A stretch of 64,000 bases of DNA, taken from Amycolatopsis bullii. GTDB lineage: Bacteria > Actinomycetota > Actinomycetes > Mycobacteriales > Pseudonocardiaceae. A model generated the notes under the pieces. The model saw only the letters and a list, made by a program, of their open reading frames with translations, did not search any database and was not told the origin of the DNA. Below, piece by piece: positions 46,179 through 55,297 of the stretch. Where the stretch lies: assembly GCF_014654205.1 (NCBI RefSeq), contig NZ_BNAW01000003.1:248001-312000 (forward strand), given 5' to 3'. A program made the position numbers and the translations under genes. Every line of letters begins with the position of its first letter. Within the stretch, counting starts at the first letter, position 1.

Positions 46179-46848
46179 GGCCGGCTTCCCCGGTGTCGAT
46201 GCGGTAGCCGACACCGGGCACGGTCTCGATGATCCCGGGTTCGCCGAGCCGCTTGCGCAGCACCGAAACCGTGATGCGCACGGCGTTGGTGAACGGGTCC
46301 GCGTTCTCGTCCCAGGCCCGTTCCAGCAGCTCCTCGGCGCTGATCACGCCGCCGCCTGCCGCGACGAGGACTTCGAGCACGGCGAACTGCTTCCGGGTCA
46401 GGGCCACGTACCGGCCGTCGCGGTAGACCTCGCGGCGGAACGGGTCCAGGCGCAGGCCGGCGATTTCGTGCACCGGCGGCCGGTTGTACGCGCGCCGCCG
46501 GTCGAGGGCCCGGAGCCGGAGCACGAGTTCCCGGAGTTCGAACGGCTTCGTGAGGTAGTCGTCCGCGCCGAGCCCGAAGCCGGTGGCCTTGTCGTCGAGC
46601 CGGTCGGCGGCGGTGAGCATGAGGATCGGCATCCCGCTGCCGGAGGCGACGATGTGCCGGGCGATCTCGTCCCCGGACGGGCCGGGGATGTCGCGGTCGA
46701 GGACGGCGATGTCGTAGGTGTTGACGCTCAGCAGTTCCAGCGCGGTGTCGCCGTCGCCGGCGGTGTCCGCGGCGATGGCCTCCAGCCGGAGGCCGTCGCG
46801 GATGGCGTCGGCCAGGTAGGGCTCGTCCTCGACGATCAAGACACGCAC
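46171..46848 (-). CDS. vanR: Response regulator VanR
   Basis: 225-residue OmpR/PhoB-type regulator. Receiver domain with Asp51 in IAVLDRDIPGPSGDE and Lys in DDYLTKPFELRELVLRL; winged-helix DNA-binding domain ending in VGYRIDTGEAGRG. Activates vanHAX and probably vanY. The gene is divergent from vanY across a 90-base gap and overlaps vanS by 8 bases. Confidence 0.93.
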   Translation of the reverse strand: MRVLIVEDEPYLADAIRDGLRLEAIAADTAGDGDTALELLSVNTYDIAVLDRDIPGPSGDEIARHIVASGSGMPILMLTAADRLDDKATGFGLGADDYLTKPFELRELVLRLRALDRRRAYNRPPVHEIAGLRLDPFRREVYRDGRYVALTRKQFAVLEVLVAAGGGVISAEELLERAWDENADPFTNAVRITVSVLRKRLGEPGIIETVPGVGYRIDTGEAGRG

Positions 46849-46890
46849 TCCGCCGATGCTACGAGCGGGCGCCTATCGGCCGCATATCGG

Positions 46891-46937
46891 AAAGCGCGTA
46901 CGCGACGGCAACACCGCGCCGCCTTGACTCGGGCGGC
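46891..46937 (+). promoter_or_regulatory. vanY upstream box (likely VanR promoter)
   Basis: Near copy of the vanH box at 42474-42519, again ending directly at the start codon (CTTGACTCGGGCGGC then ATG). It lies in the divergent vanR-vanY region and so may also serve vanR autoregulation. Confidence 0.65.
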
Positions 46938-47414
46938 ATGACCTCCAGTCAACGCACGCCCCTCGGCCGGGGACACGGCGCCGTGCCGGACGGCCTGCCG
47001 GTCTTCGACGACGAGTCCCCCGCCGTGGCCAACCTCGATCCCGACCTGCTCGACGCCCTGCGCCGGGCCGCGGCGGACGCCGCGGCCGACGGGGTGGCGT
47101 TCGTCGTCAACGGGGGCTGGCGCTCGTGGGCCTACCAGGAACAGTTGCGGCGTCAGGGGATCGCGAAGCACGGCTCGGAAGCGGCCGCGGCCCGCTGGGT
47201 GACGACGGCGGACAAGTCCGCCCACGTGCGCGGCCAGGCCGTCGACATCGGGCCGCCCGCGGCCCGGAAGTGGCTCGCCGAACACGGGGCCCGATACGGG
47301 CTGTGCCAGATCTACCGCAACGAACCGTGGCACTACGAACTGCGCTCGGAGGCCGTCGAGTGCGGGTGCCCGCCGATGTACGCCGATCCGTCGCAGGACC
47401 CGAGGATGCGGTGA
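46938..47414 (+). CDS. vanY: D-Ala-D-Ala carboxypeptidase VanY
   Basis: 158 residues, VanY-type M15 peptidase without a membrane anchor or clear signal peptide. Zinc ligands in SAHVRGQAVDIG (His, Asp) and EPWHYELR (Glu, His); FVVNGGWRSWAYQEQL is the substrate-side motif. Removes the terminal D-Ala of remaining precursors. It sits outside the vanHAX operon but has the same upstream box. Confidence 0.9.
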   Translation: MTSSQRTPLGRGHGAVPDGLPVFDDESPAVANLDPDLLDALRRAAADAAADGVAFVVNGGWRSWAYQEQLRRQGIAKHGSEAAAARWVTTADKSAHVRGQAVDIGPPAARKWLAEHGARYGLCQIYRNEPWHYELRSEAVECGCPPMYADPSQDPRMR

Positions 47415-48254
47415 TCACGCGAAGTCCGCCGCGTGATCACGCGCCCATTGCGCGAGGGTGCGGGCGGGCCGGCCGGTCACCTCCTGCACCGTCGGGCGCA
47501 CCACGTCGGGCGCTTCCACCGTGTCCGACCAATAGTCCAGGAGCATCGCGACGATGTCGTCGCCGACGCCGTAGGAGCGCATTTCGGCGCGGAACTCGTC
47601 GGGCGTGGTCTCGGTGAAGCGCAGCTCGCGGCCGATGGCCGCGCCGATCGCGTCGAGCTGCTCGACGCGGGTCAGCGCCTGCGGGCCGGTCAGGGCGTAC
47701 ACCTTGCCCGCGTGGCCGGGTTCGGTCAGCGCCACGGCGGCGACGGCGGCGATGTCGGCCTCGTGGATCGGGGCCTGCGCGGACGTCGGGTACGGCCCGC
47801 GGACGCCGCCGGTGTAGCGGATCGGCTGGGCCCAGGACAGCAGGTTGCCGGCGAAGGTGCCGGGTCGCAGGATCGTCCAGCTCGCGCCGCTGTCGCGGAC
47901 GGCGTCTTCGATCGCGGAGTGGTGCACCTGGCTGGCCGACCCGCGGTCACGCTCGTGTTCGAGGGCGGCGGCGAGCGAGGAGAGCAGCACCAGGTGCGCG
48001 TCGGCTGCCTTGACGAAGCTAGCCACGTCCGCGGCCGGGAAGACGAACGCGCTGTCGACGCCGTCGAACAGGCCCTCCGGCGGCGGCGCGGCCAGGTCGC
48101 CGGCGACCAGCTCCACCTCCGCGGGCAGGTTGGCCGTTTCCGGCGAGCGGGTCAGCGCCCGGACCCGGTGCCCGCCGGCGAGCAGCTCGCGGACGAGGTG
48201 GCGGCCGACGGTGCCGGTGGCGCCGGTGACGAGGACGGTCTTGGGTGTGGTCAT
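47415..48254 (-). CDS. NmrA-like NAD(P)-binding oxidoreductase
   Basis: 279 residues starting MTTPKTVLVTGATGTVGRHL, a Rossmann GxxGxxG motif, followed by RVRALTRSPETANLP and VHHSAIEDAVRDSGASWTIL. It belongs to the NmrA/SDR-a5 group that binds NAD(P) and acts as quinone reductase or redox sensor. It is divergent from a WYL regulator, which probably controls it. Confidence 0.88.
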   Translation of the reverse strand: MTTPKTVLVTGATGTVGRHLVRELLAGGHRVRALTRSPETANLPAEVELVAGDLAAPPPEGLFDGVDSAFVFPAADVASFVKAADAHLVLLSSLAAALEHERDRGSASQVHHSAIEDAVRDSGASWTILRPGTFAGNLLSWAQPIRYTGGVRGPYPTSAQAPIHEADIAAVAAVALTEPGHAGKVYALTGPQALTRVEQLDAIGAAIGRELRFTETTPDEFRAEMRSYGVGDDIVAMLLDYWSDTVEAPDVVRPTVQEVTGRPARTLAQWARDHAADFA

Positions 48255-48315
48255 GCCGTCGAGGATGGCGGGTATTGCGGCAAGATCCTTGCCGCGATTC
48301 CGGGCAGGATGGCCC

Positions 48316-49215
48316 ATGCCGAATCCGTCGTCCCGCCTGCTGGCGCTGTTGGCCCTGATGCAGACCCGCCCGTCGTGGACCGGCGCGGACCTGGCCGAGC
48401 GGCTCGGGGTCAGCCCGCGGACCGTGCGCTACGACATCGGGAAGCTGCGTGAGCTCGGCTATCCCGTCGAAGCGATCCCCGGGGTGGCCGGCGGGTACCG
48501 GCTGCGGGCCGGGACGTCCCTGCCGCCGCTGCAGCTCGACGACGACGAGGCCGTGGCCGTCCTCATCGCGTTGCGGACGGCCACCGAGCTCGGTGAAGCC
48601 GCCGGGACCGCCCTGGTGAAGCTCGAGCAGGTGCTGCCGCGGCGGCTGCGGGGGCGGGCCGCGGCGATGCGCCGGTACACCGACGCCGTGCCGAAGCCCG
48701 GCGGTGTCGACCCCGACCTGCTGGTCTTTCTCGTCGGTGCGTGCCGGGACCACCGCCGCGTCCGGTTCGATTACCAGAGCGCTCGCCGCGAGGTGGAGCC
48801 GCACCGCGTCGTCCAGGTGGGGCGGCGGTGGTACCTCGTCGCCTTCGACCCCGCTCGCGACGGCTGGCGGCACTTCCGGCTCGACCGGATGACGGTGAAA
48901 CGGCCGGAAGGCGCGAGGTTCGTCCCGCGGGAGGCGCCTTCCGCGGCCGACGTGGTCCACGGCATCGACGCCGTCTTCGCCCGCCACCGCGCCGTCGTCC
49001 TGGTCGACGCACCGGCCGCGGAGATCATCGCCAGGGTGCCCTCGGCCGTGCCCGTCGAATGGGTGGACGAGGAACGCTGCCGGGTGCACGCGACCGGGGA
49101 GTCGCCCGGGGCGCTGGCGCTCAACCTGCTGATGCTGGACGCGGACTTCGTGCTCGAGGAGTCGTCGGCCGAGCTCGATGCCGCACTCGCCACCCTGCGG
49201 CGGCGACTCGGCTGA
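48316..49215 (+). CDS. DeoR/YafY-type HTH-WYL regulator
   Basis: 299 residues. N-terminal winged helix SWTGADLAERLGVSPRTVRY (residues 20-40), then a WYL domain with WYLVAFDPARDGWRHFRLDR and a C-terminal WCX part. Such proteins respond to small ligands. It is separated by 61 bases from the divergent oxidoreductase gene, a usual arrangement for regulator and target. Confidence 0.9.
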   Translation: MPNPSSRLLALLALMQTRPSWTGADLAERLGVSPRTVRYDIGKLRELGYPVEAIPGVAGGYRLRAGTSLPPLQLDDDEAVAVLIALRTATELGEAAGTALVKLEQVLPRRLRGRAAAMRRYTDAVPKPGGVDPDLLVFLVGACRDHRRVRFDYQSARREVEPHRVVQVGRRWYLVAFDPARDGWRHFRLDRMTVKRPEGARFVPREAPSAADVVHGIDAVFARHRAVVLVDAPAAEIIARVPSAVPVEWVDEERCRVHATGESPGALALNLLMLDADFVLEESSAELDAALATLRRRLG

Positions 49216-49263
49216 GCCGTGGTTTGTACGTCCTCTGTACGCCTTCGCCGGATCATCCGCCGC

Positions 49264-50646
49264 ATGTTGAGAACGGGTCTCTTCACCCTGATCGCCGCCC
49301 TGTGCGCAGTGCTGCTCCCGGCGACGGCGGACGCGGCACCCGCGCCGGGAGTGCGCGCGAGCTACGCGAACCCCGTGCGGACCGACGGCCACGTCGACGC
49401 CGCCGCCACGATCGACCGGCTGCGGGCGATGAACGCCGACACCTACGCCTTCCTCGTCCAGAACGAGACCGACTGGCACGAGCTCGAGGCGTTCCTCCCC
49501 GAGGCGCAGACGGCCGGGCTGACCGTGTGGACCTACCTCGTGCCGCCGACCGAGTGCCCCGGCGGGACGAGCTGCGCGGAGTACCTGCCCTACAAAAAGG
49601 ACTACACCGGCTGGGCCAAGGCCATCGGTGCGCTGTCCCAGCGCTATCCGGTGCTCAAGGCGTGGGCCATCGACGACTTCAACCACAACCTGCCGTTCTT
49701 CACGGCGGCCTACACCAAGCAGATCCGCGACGCCGGCCGCGCCGTGCAGCCGGGCCTGGAGTTCTACCCGGTGGTCTATTCGGACGCCGTCACAACATCC
49801 TTTGTGGACAGTTACGGCGGAACCATCGACAGCCTGATCGTGCCGTTCCGGGACGACCCGCACCGCAACACGCTGTGGACCGGCAGCCTGAACGCTCAGC
49901 TGGACGTCCTCACCACCCGGCTGGCCGCGAAGAACCGCAAGCTGATCCTGATGGTGTACGCATCGACCCTGTCGGCCACCACGGTCGCTCCGGACGTCGC
50001 TTACGTGCGGGCGGTGACCGCCGTCGGAATGCAGTACACCGCCGCGGGCAAGATCGCCGGGGTCATCCAGTACGCACTGCCGCTCACGCCCGGCCGCCCG
50101 CAGAAGTCGGACGAGTCGTTCGCGCACACCGGCAACGGCGGTCTCGTCTTCACGGTGCACCCGGACACGGCCACGAAGGCGGGCGACTTCGCCGCGGCGA
50201 GCACGACCGTCCGGCTGGACGAAGGCTCGGCTTCCTGCCGGATGGTGCTGTGGCACAGCGACGACCGGGCCGGCAGCAGCCCGGCCGGGTACCACTTCAA
50301 GCAGGCCCAGGTCGGCGGAACGCAGGTCTGGCAGCGCGATGTCGCCACCGAGGGCACGGACTGGTACACCTCGGCTCCGATCGATCTGACCCCCCGGCTG
50401 ACCGGCGGATCGGCGACCTTGACGTTGCGGCTGTACGAGGCGAAGGCCGTGGCCGACTACGAGGTCGTGGCGCGCTTCGACGACGTTTCGCTGACCGGTT
50501 GCCACGTGGCCAATCCCGATTTCGAAGCCACGGGCGGGTGGACGTTCAGCCGCGGCAACGGTGCGGTGAACGCCGGGCAGCACGTCTACGACCCGGTGTA
50601 TTCGACGTCCGTGCTGGCCGCGGTCGGGGCGCTGTACGCGGCCTGA
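49264..50646 (+). CDS. Secreted protein of unknown function
   Basis: 460 residues. N-terminal signal peptide MLRTGLFTLIAALCAVLLPA with cleavage near ADAAPAPG. Residues 30-290 look like a TIM-barrel glycosidase-like domain (RLRAMNADTYAFLVQNETDW, KAWAIDDFNHNLPFF with an acidic pair). The C-terminal 150 residues appear beta-rich (carbohydrate-binding-like). The ATG at 49264 is preferred because the signal peptide starts there. No catalytic function is assigned. Confidence 0.7.
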   Translation: MLRTGLFTLIAALCAVLLPATADAAPAPGVRASYANPVRTDGHVDAAATIDRLRAMNADTYAFLVQNETDWHELEAFLPEAQTAGLTVWTYLVPPTECPGGTSCAEYLPYKKDYTGWAKAIGALSQRYPVLKAWAIDDFNHNLPFFTAAYTKQIRDAGRAVQPGLEFYPVVYSDAVTTSFVDSYGGTIDSLIVPFRDDPHRNTLWTGSLNAQLDVLTTRLAAKNRKLILMVYASTLSATTVAPDVAYVRAVTAVGMQYTAAGKIAGVIQYALPLTPGRPQKSDESFAHTGNGGLVFTVHPDTATKAGDFAAASTTVRLDEGSASCRMVLWHSDDRAGSSPAGYHFKQAQVGGTQVWQRDVATEGTDWYTSAPIDLTPRLTGGSATLTLRLYEAKAVADYEVVARFDDVSLTGCHVANPDFEATGGWTFSRGNGAVNAGQHVYDPVYSTSVLAAVGALYAA

Positions 50647-50653
50647 CCACCGA

Positions 50654-51952
50654 TCAGCGGGGCACCACCGTCATCGGCAGGCTCTCCGGGTACGCGGCGG
50701 AGGTGAACTTGACGCGGACCGGCTTGCCCGGCACCGGGACCAGCCGCCAGCGCGCGGCCACCGTGGCCAGCGTGATGACGATTTCGTTCTGGGCGAAGCG
50801 GTTGCCGATGCACTGGCGGGTGCCCGCGCCGAACGGCACGAACGCGCCCTTCGGGATCGCGGCCGCCCGTTCCGGGGCCCAGCGGTCCGGGTCGAAGCGG
50901 TCCGGGTCGGCGAACGACGTGGGGTCGTGGTGGAGCGCGTGCGGGCTGACGATCACCTCCGCGCCCTCGGGAAGGCGGACGCCGCCGAGGTCGACTTCGG
51001 TGAGCGTGCGGCGCATCAGCATCCACAGCGGGTACTGCCGCAGCACCTCGTCGACGACCTGCCGGACGTAGGTCAGCCGGGGCAGGGTGTCCACCGTGAC
51101 CGGGGCGCCGCCCAGCACCTCGTCGAGTTCGGCGTGCACCCGTGCCTCGACGTCCGGGTGCCTGCCGAGCTCGTGGAACGTCCAGGCCAGCGCCAGCGCC
51201 GTCGTCTCGATGCCGGCGGTGAGCAGGGTGAGCACCTCGTCGCGCGCCTGCTCGTCGGTCATGCCGGCCAGCAGCAACGTCGAAAGCAGGTCGCCGCGGT
51301 CGGTGCCGTCGCGCCGCCAGTCGCGGATCACCTCGATGACGATTCCCTGCATCCGGGCGATCGCCTGGTCGAACCGCCGGTTGCCGGGCACCGGGAGCTT
51401 TTCGACGAACTTGGGCGACAACGCGCGAATCATCCCCTGCTGGATGATCACGTAAATCGACCGGCGGGCCTCGGCGATCGCCGCTTTTCCCAGCTCGGTG
51501 GAAAACAGCGCTTCGCCGACGATCGTCACCGCGAGGCTTTGCATGTCGTCGTCGATCGGGCGCACCTCGCCGGCCCGCCACGAGCCGCTCAGGTCCGCCG
51601 CCGCGCGCCGCATGATCTCCGCGTACGCGGCCAGGCGGTCGCGGTGGAACGCCGGTTGCATCAGCCGGCGCTGCCGCAGGTGAAAGTCGCCGTTCGAAAG
51701 CACCAAGCCATTTCCGACGAACGGCCGAAACTTGTCGAACATCGCACCCTTGCGGAACTTCGGTCCCTCGTTGACCAGCACTTCGTGTGCCAATCGCGGA
51801 CTTGCGACGAAGTAGACGGGCGCCGGGCCGAGATGGAGTTTGACGATCTCGCCGTGCGCGGGCAATGTGTCGGTGAATGCGAAGCGTTGCCGCAGGAGTG
51901 CCGGAGTGTGCCCGAGAAATGGCCACCGGCCCGGGGCGACCGGGACGCTCAT
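50654..51952 (-). CDS. Cytochrome P450
   Basis: 432 residues. I-helix LTAGIETTALALAWTF (with Glu-Thr), ExxR in VVDEVLRQYPLWM, PERF-like region FDPDRWAPERA and the haem-binding FGAGTRQCIGNRFAQNE with the axial Cys. N-terminal PVAPGRWPFLGHTPALL is of the pentalenene-oxygenase/CYP4-like bacterial type. ATG 51952 follows ACGAGGAG. No terpene synthase or redox partner is adjacent, so the substrate is unknown. The gene lies outside the enediyne block. Confidence 0.9.
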   Translation of the reverse strand: MSVPVAPGRWPFLGHTPALLRQRFAFTDTLPAHGEIVKLHLGPAPVYFVASPRLAHEVLVNEGPKFRKGAMFDKFRPFVGNGLVLSNGDFHLRQRRLMQPAFHRDRLAAYAEIMRRAAADLSGSWRAGEVRPIDDDMQSLAVTIVGEALFSTELGKAAIAEARRSIYVIIQQGMIRALSPKFVEKLPVPGNRRFDQAIARMQGIVIEVIRDWRRDGTDRGDLLSTLLLAGMTDEQARDEVLTLLTAGIETTALALAWTFHELGRHPDVEARVHAELDEVLGGAPVTVDTLPRLTYVRQVVDEVLRQYPLWMLMRRTLTEVDLGGVRLPEGAEVIVSPHALHHDPTSFADPDRFDPDRWAPERAAAIPKGAFVPFGAGTRQCIGNRFAQNEIVITLATVAARWRLVPVPGKPVRVKFTSAAYPESLPMTVVPR

Positions 51953-52268
51953 GCGTACTCCTCGTTGCGCCGTCGTGGTTACGCTATTCTGCGGATTTCG
52001 CAAGGAGACGGCTCACGGTAAGCCTGCCCGGATGAACCGGACAGTGCCCGATCGGGTGGTGTGGGCTCACGCGGATGGCCCAGTAGCCGAACCGCGGGGA
52101 ATCGCTAAGCTCTTTCCGGTCCGATCAGACTGAGAAGGTGTTCTCCGTGACACGATCACCGGAATGGTATCCACCGGGTGTCGATATCTCCCTGCCGGGC
52201 AACGTACGGGCGCACGGCTTCTGCGTCGCGGTTTCCGCGCTTTCCGCCGGAATCGGCCGCGAGATCTG
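51953..52268. other. Divergent gap between P450 and the PAS/GGDEF gene
   Basis: About 315 bases. The frame of the downstream gene is open from 52164 without motif. No dyad or repeat is recognised; promoters for both genes are presumed here. Confidence 0.35.
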
Positions 52269-54407
52269 ATGCGGACGTCTCCCATGCCGATGATCGAACC
52301 CCAGCCGGACCAGCCCGCCGCACCCGGCGCCGACCGCGGGCGGACCCGGCTCGCCCGGAAATGGGCGTACCTGCTCAGCGGCGTCACCGTCGTGTCGCTG
52401 AGCCGGGAGGAGCTCGACGTCGAGCTCCTCGGCCTGCTGGGCACGCTCTGCGACGCCCTGCGCAGCGCCTCCCCGGACCCGGCGCCTGCCGAGCGGATCG
52501 GGGCGCGGCTGGTCGCGCTCGGCTACGTCGGCGAGCCCGGGCTGCGGTGCACGCTCGACGTGCTCGGGAAGGGCCTGCCCGCGCTGCCCGAGCTCCAGGC
52601 GGTGGACGGCGCCGCCGACCGGGTCGTGGCGGCGCTGGGCGCGCTGTCGTGCGGCTTCCTGCTCGCGCACGAGCGCAGCGTCCTCGATCAGCAGGAGATC
52701 ATGCACCTGTCACTGCTCAAAGCGGTGCGGGACGCCCAGTGGAACCTCCGGCAGAGCGAAGCCCGCTTCGAAGAGGTGGTGACGTCGTCGGCGAGCGGCA
52801 TCGCCGTCGTCGCGCTCGACGGCCGGATCGTGCGGGCGAACGCCGCGCTGGCCGAGATGCTGGGGCACCCGGCGGGCGAGCTGGCCGGCTCGGTGCTGTA
52901 CGACGTCGTCCACCCCGAGTCCGTCGAGGTCCTCCGCGACGCGATGACGGGCCTGCTGGACGGCGGCAAGGAGCGGATCCGGCAGTCGGAGCGGCTGCTG
53001 CGCCGGGACGGCGACGTCGTCCGCATCTCGCTCACCGCCTCGCTGCTGCGCGACGCCGAAGACCGGCCCTCCCACTTCGTCGTCGTGATCGAGGACGGCA
53101 CCGAGCTGATGCTGCTGCAGGGCGAGCTGAGCCGCCAGGCGCTGCACGACGTCCTCACCGGGCTGCCGAACCGCCAGTACTTCGGCACCCACCTGGAGAC
53201 GGCGCTGCGGCGCGCGGATCCGGCGTACGGCGTCACCCTGTTCCACGTCGACCTCGACGCCTTCGGGATGGTCTGCAACAGCCTCGGCCGCCGGGTCGGC
53301 GAGCAGCTGCTGGTGCACTTCGCGCAGCGGCTCAAGGCGGTGATGGCCCGCGAGAACGCCATGATCGCGCGGTTCCACAGCGACGAGTTCGGCATCCTGG
53401 TCGAGAACACGGAATCGACGCCCGACATCGACACCATCGTGCGCGCGATCAACGACGAGCTCGCCGAGCCGTTCTTCGTCGACGGCCACGGGCTCGCGCT
53501 GTCGGCCAGTGCCGGGGTCGTGCACCGGCCGGCGAAGGGCATCGATCCGCTGGAGCTGCTGCGCCAGGCGGACCAGACGCTGCGGCGCGCCAAGGAGCGG
53601 CGGCGCGGCCAGTGGAAGATGTTCGACCGCGAGGCCGACGCCCACGACCGGCGGACGCAGGCGGTGGCCGTCGGCATGGCCGGCGCCTGGGAACACGGCG
53701 AGATCGGCGTGCGGTACCGGCCGATGGCGCGGCTGGCGGACGGCGAAGCCGCCGGCGTCGAAGCCCGCCTGCACTGGAACCGGCCGGACGACACGGCCCT
53801 TTCGCACGAGTGCTGCGTGGAGCTCGCCGAGTCGACCGGGCTCATCCTGCCGCTCGGCGACTGGCTGGTGCGCGCGGCCGGCCGCCAGGGCGAGTGGTGG
53901 CGGCAGCGCGCGGGCTTCGGCCTCCCGATGCTCGCCGGGCTGACCGGGCACCAGGTGTCGGACGACGCGCTCGGCACCCGCGTGACGCGGCTGCTGCGGG
54001 ACACCGGCCTGCCGCCCGCGCAGCTGATGCTCGGCGTTCCGGCCGGGGCGCTCCCGGTGGCCGGCGTCATCGAGAACGTCACCGCGCTGGCCGACCTCGG
54101 CGTGCGCGTCATGCTCGACGAGTTCGGGCTGGGGCCTGACGACCTGCGGGCGATCGAGGACCTGCCGGTGGACATCGTGCGCGTCGACCGGCGGCTCGCG
54201 GAGTGGCAGGCCTGGTCGGATTCGACGTTCCTCAGCGCCCTGGTGCCGCTGGTCCGGCAGGTCGGCGCGACGCTCGTCGTCGACGGGGTCCACACCGAGG
54301 ACCAGGCGAAGTGGTGGCGCGCGGCCGGTGCGGAGCTGGCGACCGGCGACTACTTCGGCGTGGCCAGGCCGCCGGCCGAGCTGGCCGGGCAGTTCGCCGG
54401 CACCTGA
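52269..54407 (+). CDS. PAS-GGDEF-EAL protein with degenerate motifs
   Basis: 712 residues. A helical N-terminal region (1-140), a PAS domain (about 165-280, VVTSSASGIAVVALDGRIVR), GGDEF-like domain (about 290-450, ALHDVLTGLPNRQYFGTHLE) and EAL-like domain (about 460-712). The GGDEF core reads HSDEF and the EAL core reads EAR (GVEARL), so cyclase and phosphodiesterase activity are both doubtful; it may act as a c-di-GMP or GTP-binding sensor. The ATG at 52269 is chosen because conserved sequence begins there. The end overlaps the opposing EamA gene by 58 bases. Confidence 0.8.
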   Translation: MRTSPMPMIEPQPDQPAAPGADRGRTRLARKWAYLLSGVTVVSLSREELDVELLGLLGTLCDALRSASPDPAPAERIGARLVALGYVGEPGLRCTLDVLGKGLPALPELQAVDGAADRVVAALGALSCGFLLAHERSVLDQQEIMHLSLLKAVRDAQWNLRQSEARFEEVVTSSASGIAVVALDGRIVRANAALAEMLGHPAGELAGSVLYDVVHPESVEVLRDAMTGLLDGGKERIRQSERLLRRDGDVVRISLTASLLRDAEDRPSHFVVVIEDGTELMLLQGELSRQALHDVLTGLPNRQYFGTHLETALRRADPAYGVTLFHVDLDAFGMVCNSLGRRVGEQLLVHFAQRLKAVMARENAMIARFHSDEFGILVENTESTPDIDTIVRAINDELAEPFFVDGHGLALSASAGVVHRPAKGIDPLELLRQADQTLRRAKERRRGQWKMFDREADAHDRRTQAVAVGMAGAWEHGEIGVRYRPMARLADGEAAGVEARLHWNRPDDTALSHECCVELAESTGLILPLGDWLVRAAGRQGEWWRQRAGFGLPMLAGLTGHQVSDDALGTRVTRLLRDTGLPPAQLMLGVPAGALPVAGVIENVTALADLGVRVMLDEFGLGPDDLRAIEDLPVDIVRVDRRLAEWQAWSDSTFLSALVPLVRQVGATLVVDGVHTEDQAKWWRAAGAELATGDYFGVARPPAELAGQFAGT

Positions 54408-55270
54408 GGCTGCCACCGGGTCAGGCCGACGGCGACCAGCACGACCGCCATGCCGCCGACCACCCGCGGGGTCAGCGGTTCGCCGAGGAACAGCGCCCCG
54501 AGCGCGACCGACACCACGGGCAGCAGGTAGCCGACCGTCGCCGCGGCGGTCGGGCCTTCGTCCGCGATGAGCCGGTAGTTGAGGTAGAAGGTGATCCCGG
54601 TCCCGAAGACGCCCAGGATCGTCACGGCGACGACGGCGGTGAGCGTCAGGTGCGGTGCCGCGGACGAGACCGGCAGCGCGAGCGCGGTCAGCGCGGTGGC
54701 GGTCATCAGCTGCGCGGCCGAGAGGGCGAGGGGAGCGCCGTCCGGCGGTAGTTTCCGGGCCATGTAAGCGAACGCGATCGCGTAGCTGAGGCCGGCGCCG
54801 AGCAGGGCCAGCGCGCCGGTGCTCAGCAGCCCCGACTGGTGCCACGGCGCGAAGATCACCACGATGCCGGCGAATCCGAGGCCCAGCCCGAGCAGCCGCG
54901 CGGGGTTGAGCCGCCGTTCCGTCCCGAGCGCGACGCCGATCAGCAGCGACCACAGCGGGGTGGTGGCGTTCATGACACCGGCGACGCCGGAATCGACGGT
55001 CCGTTCCCCGATGCCGAACAGCGCGAAGGGCAAGGCGTTGCAGAAGAACGCGGCGACGATCAGGCGCGCCCAGGTCCGGCCGTCCCGCGGCAGCCGCTGC
55101 CGGGCCGCGAACGCCATGGCCAGCAGCGTCAGCGCGCCGAGGGCACAGCGGACGAGGGTGAGGTGGACGGGGCTCAACCCGGTCAGCGCCAGCTTGATCC
55201 AGAGGAAGCCCGAGCCCCACAGCAGGGCCAAGACCGCTATGCGCACCGAGGCGCCCCGTCCACCGTTCAT
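54350..55270 (-). CDS. EamA-family (DMT) transporter
   Basis: 306 residues with ten predicted spans in two EamA repeats: VLALLWGSGFLWIKLALTGL at the start, GVAGVMNATTPLWSLLIGVA, and in repeat 2 TAAATVGYLLPVVSVALGAL with LFLGEPLT. Putative metabolite/drug exporter; substrate unknown. Confidence 0.88.
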   Translation of the reverse strand: MNGGRGASVRIAVLALLWGSGFLWIKLALTGLSPVHLTLVRCALGALTLLAMAFAARQRLPRDGRTWARLIVAAFFCNALPFALFGIGERTVDSGVAGVMNATTPLWSLLIGVALGTERRLNPARLLGLGLGFAGIVVIFAPWHQSGLLSTGALALLGAGLSYAIAFAYMARKLPPDGAPLALSAAQLMTATALTALALPVSSAAPHLTLTAVVAVTILGVFGTGITFYLNYRLIADEGPTAAATVGYLLPVVSVALGALFLGEPLTPRVVGGMAVVLVAVGLTRWQPQVPANCPASSAGGLATPK

Positions 55271-55297
55271 GAGAGCAACGGTGCCGAAGAAGATTCG

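Noticed and set aside
48019..50583. 854-codon minus frame over the WYL and secreted-protein genes
   Set aside because: Spans two well-supported plus genes and their junction and has no recognisable domain.
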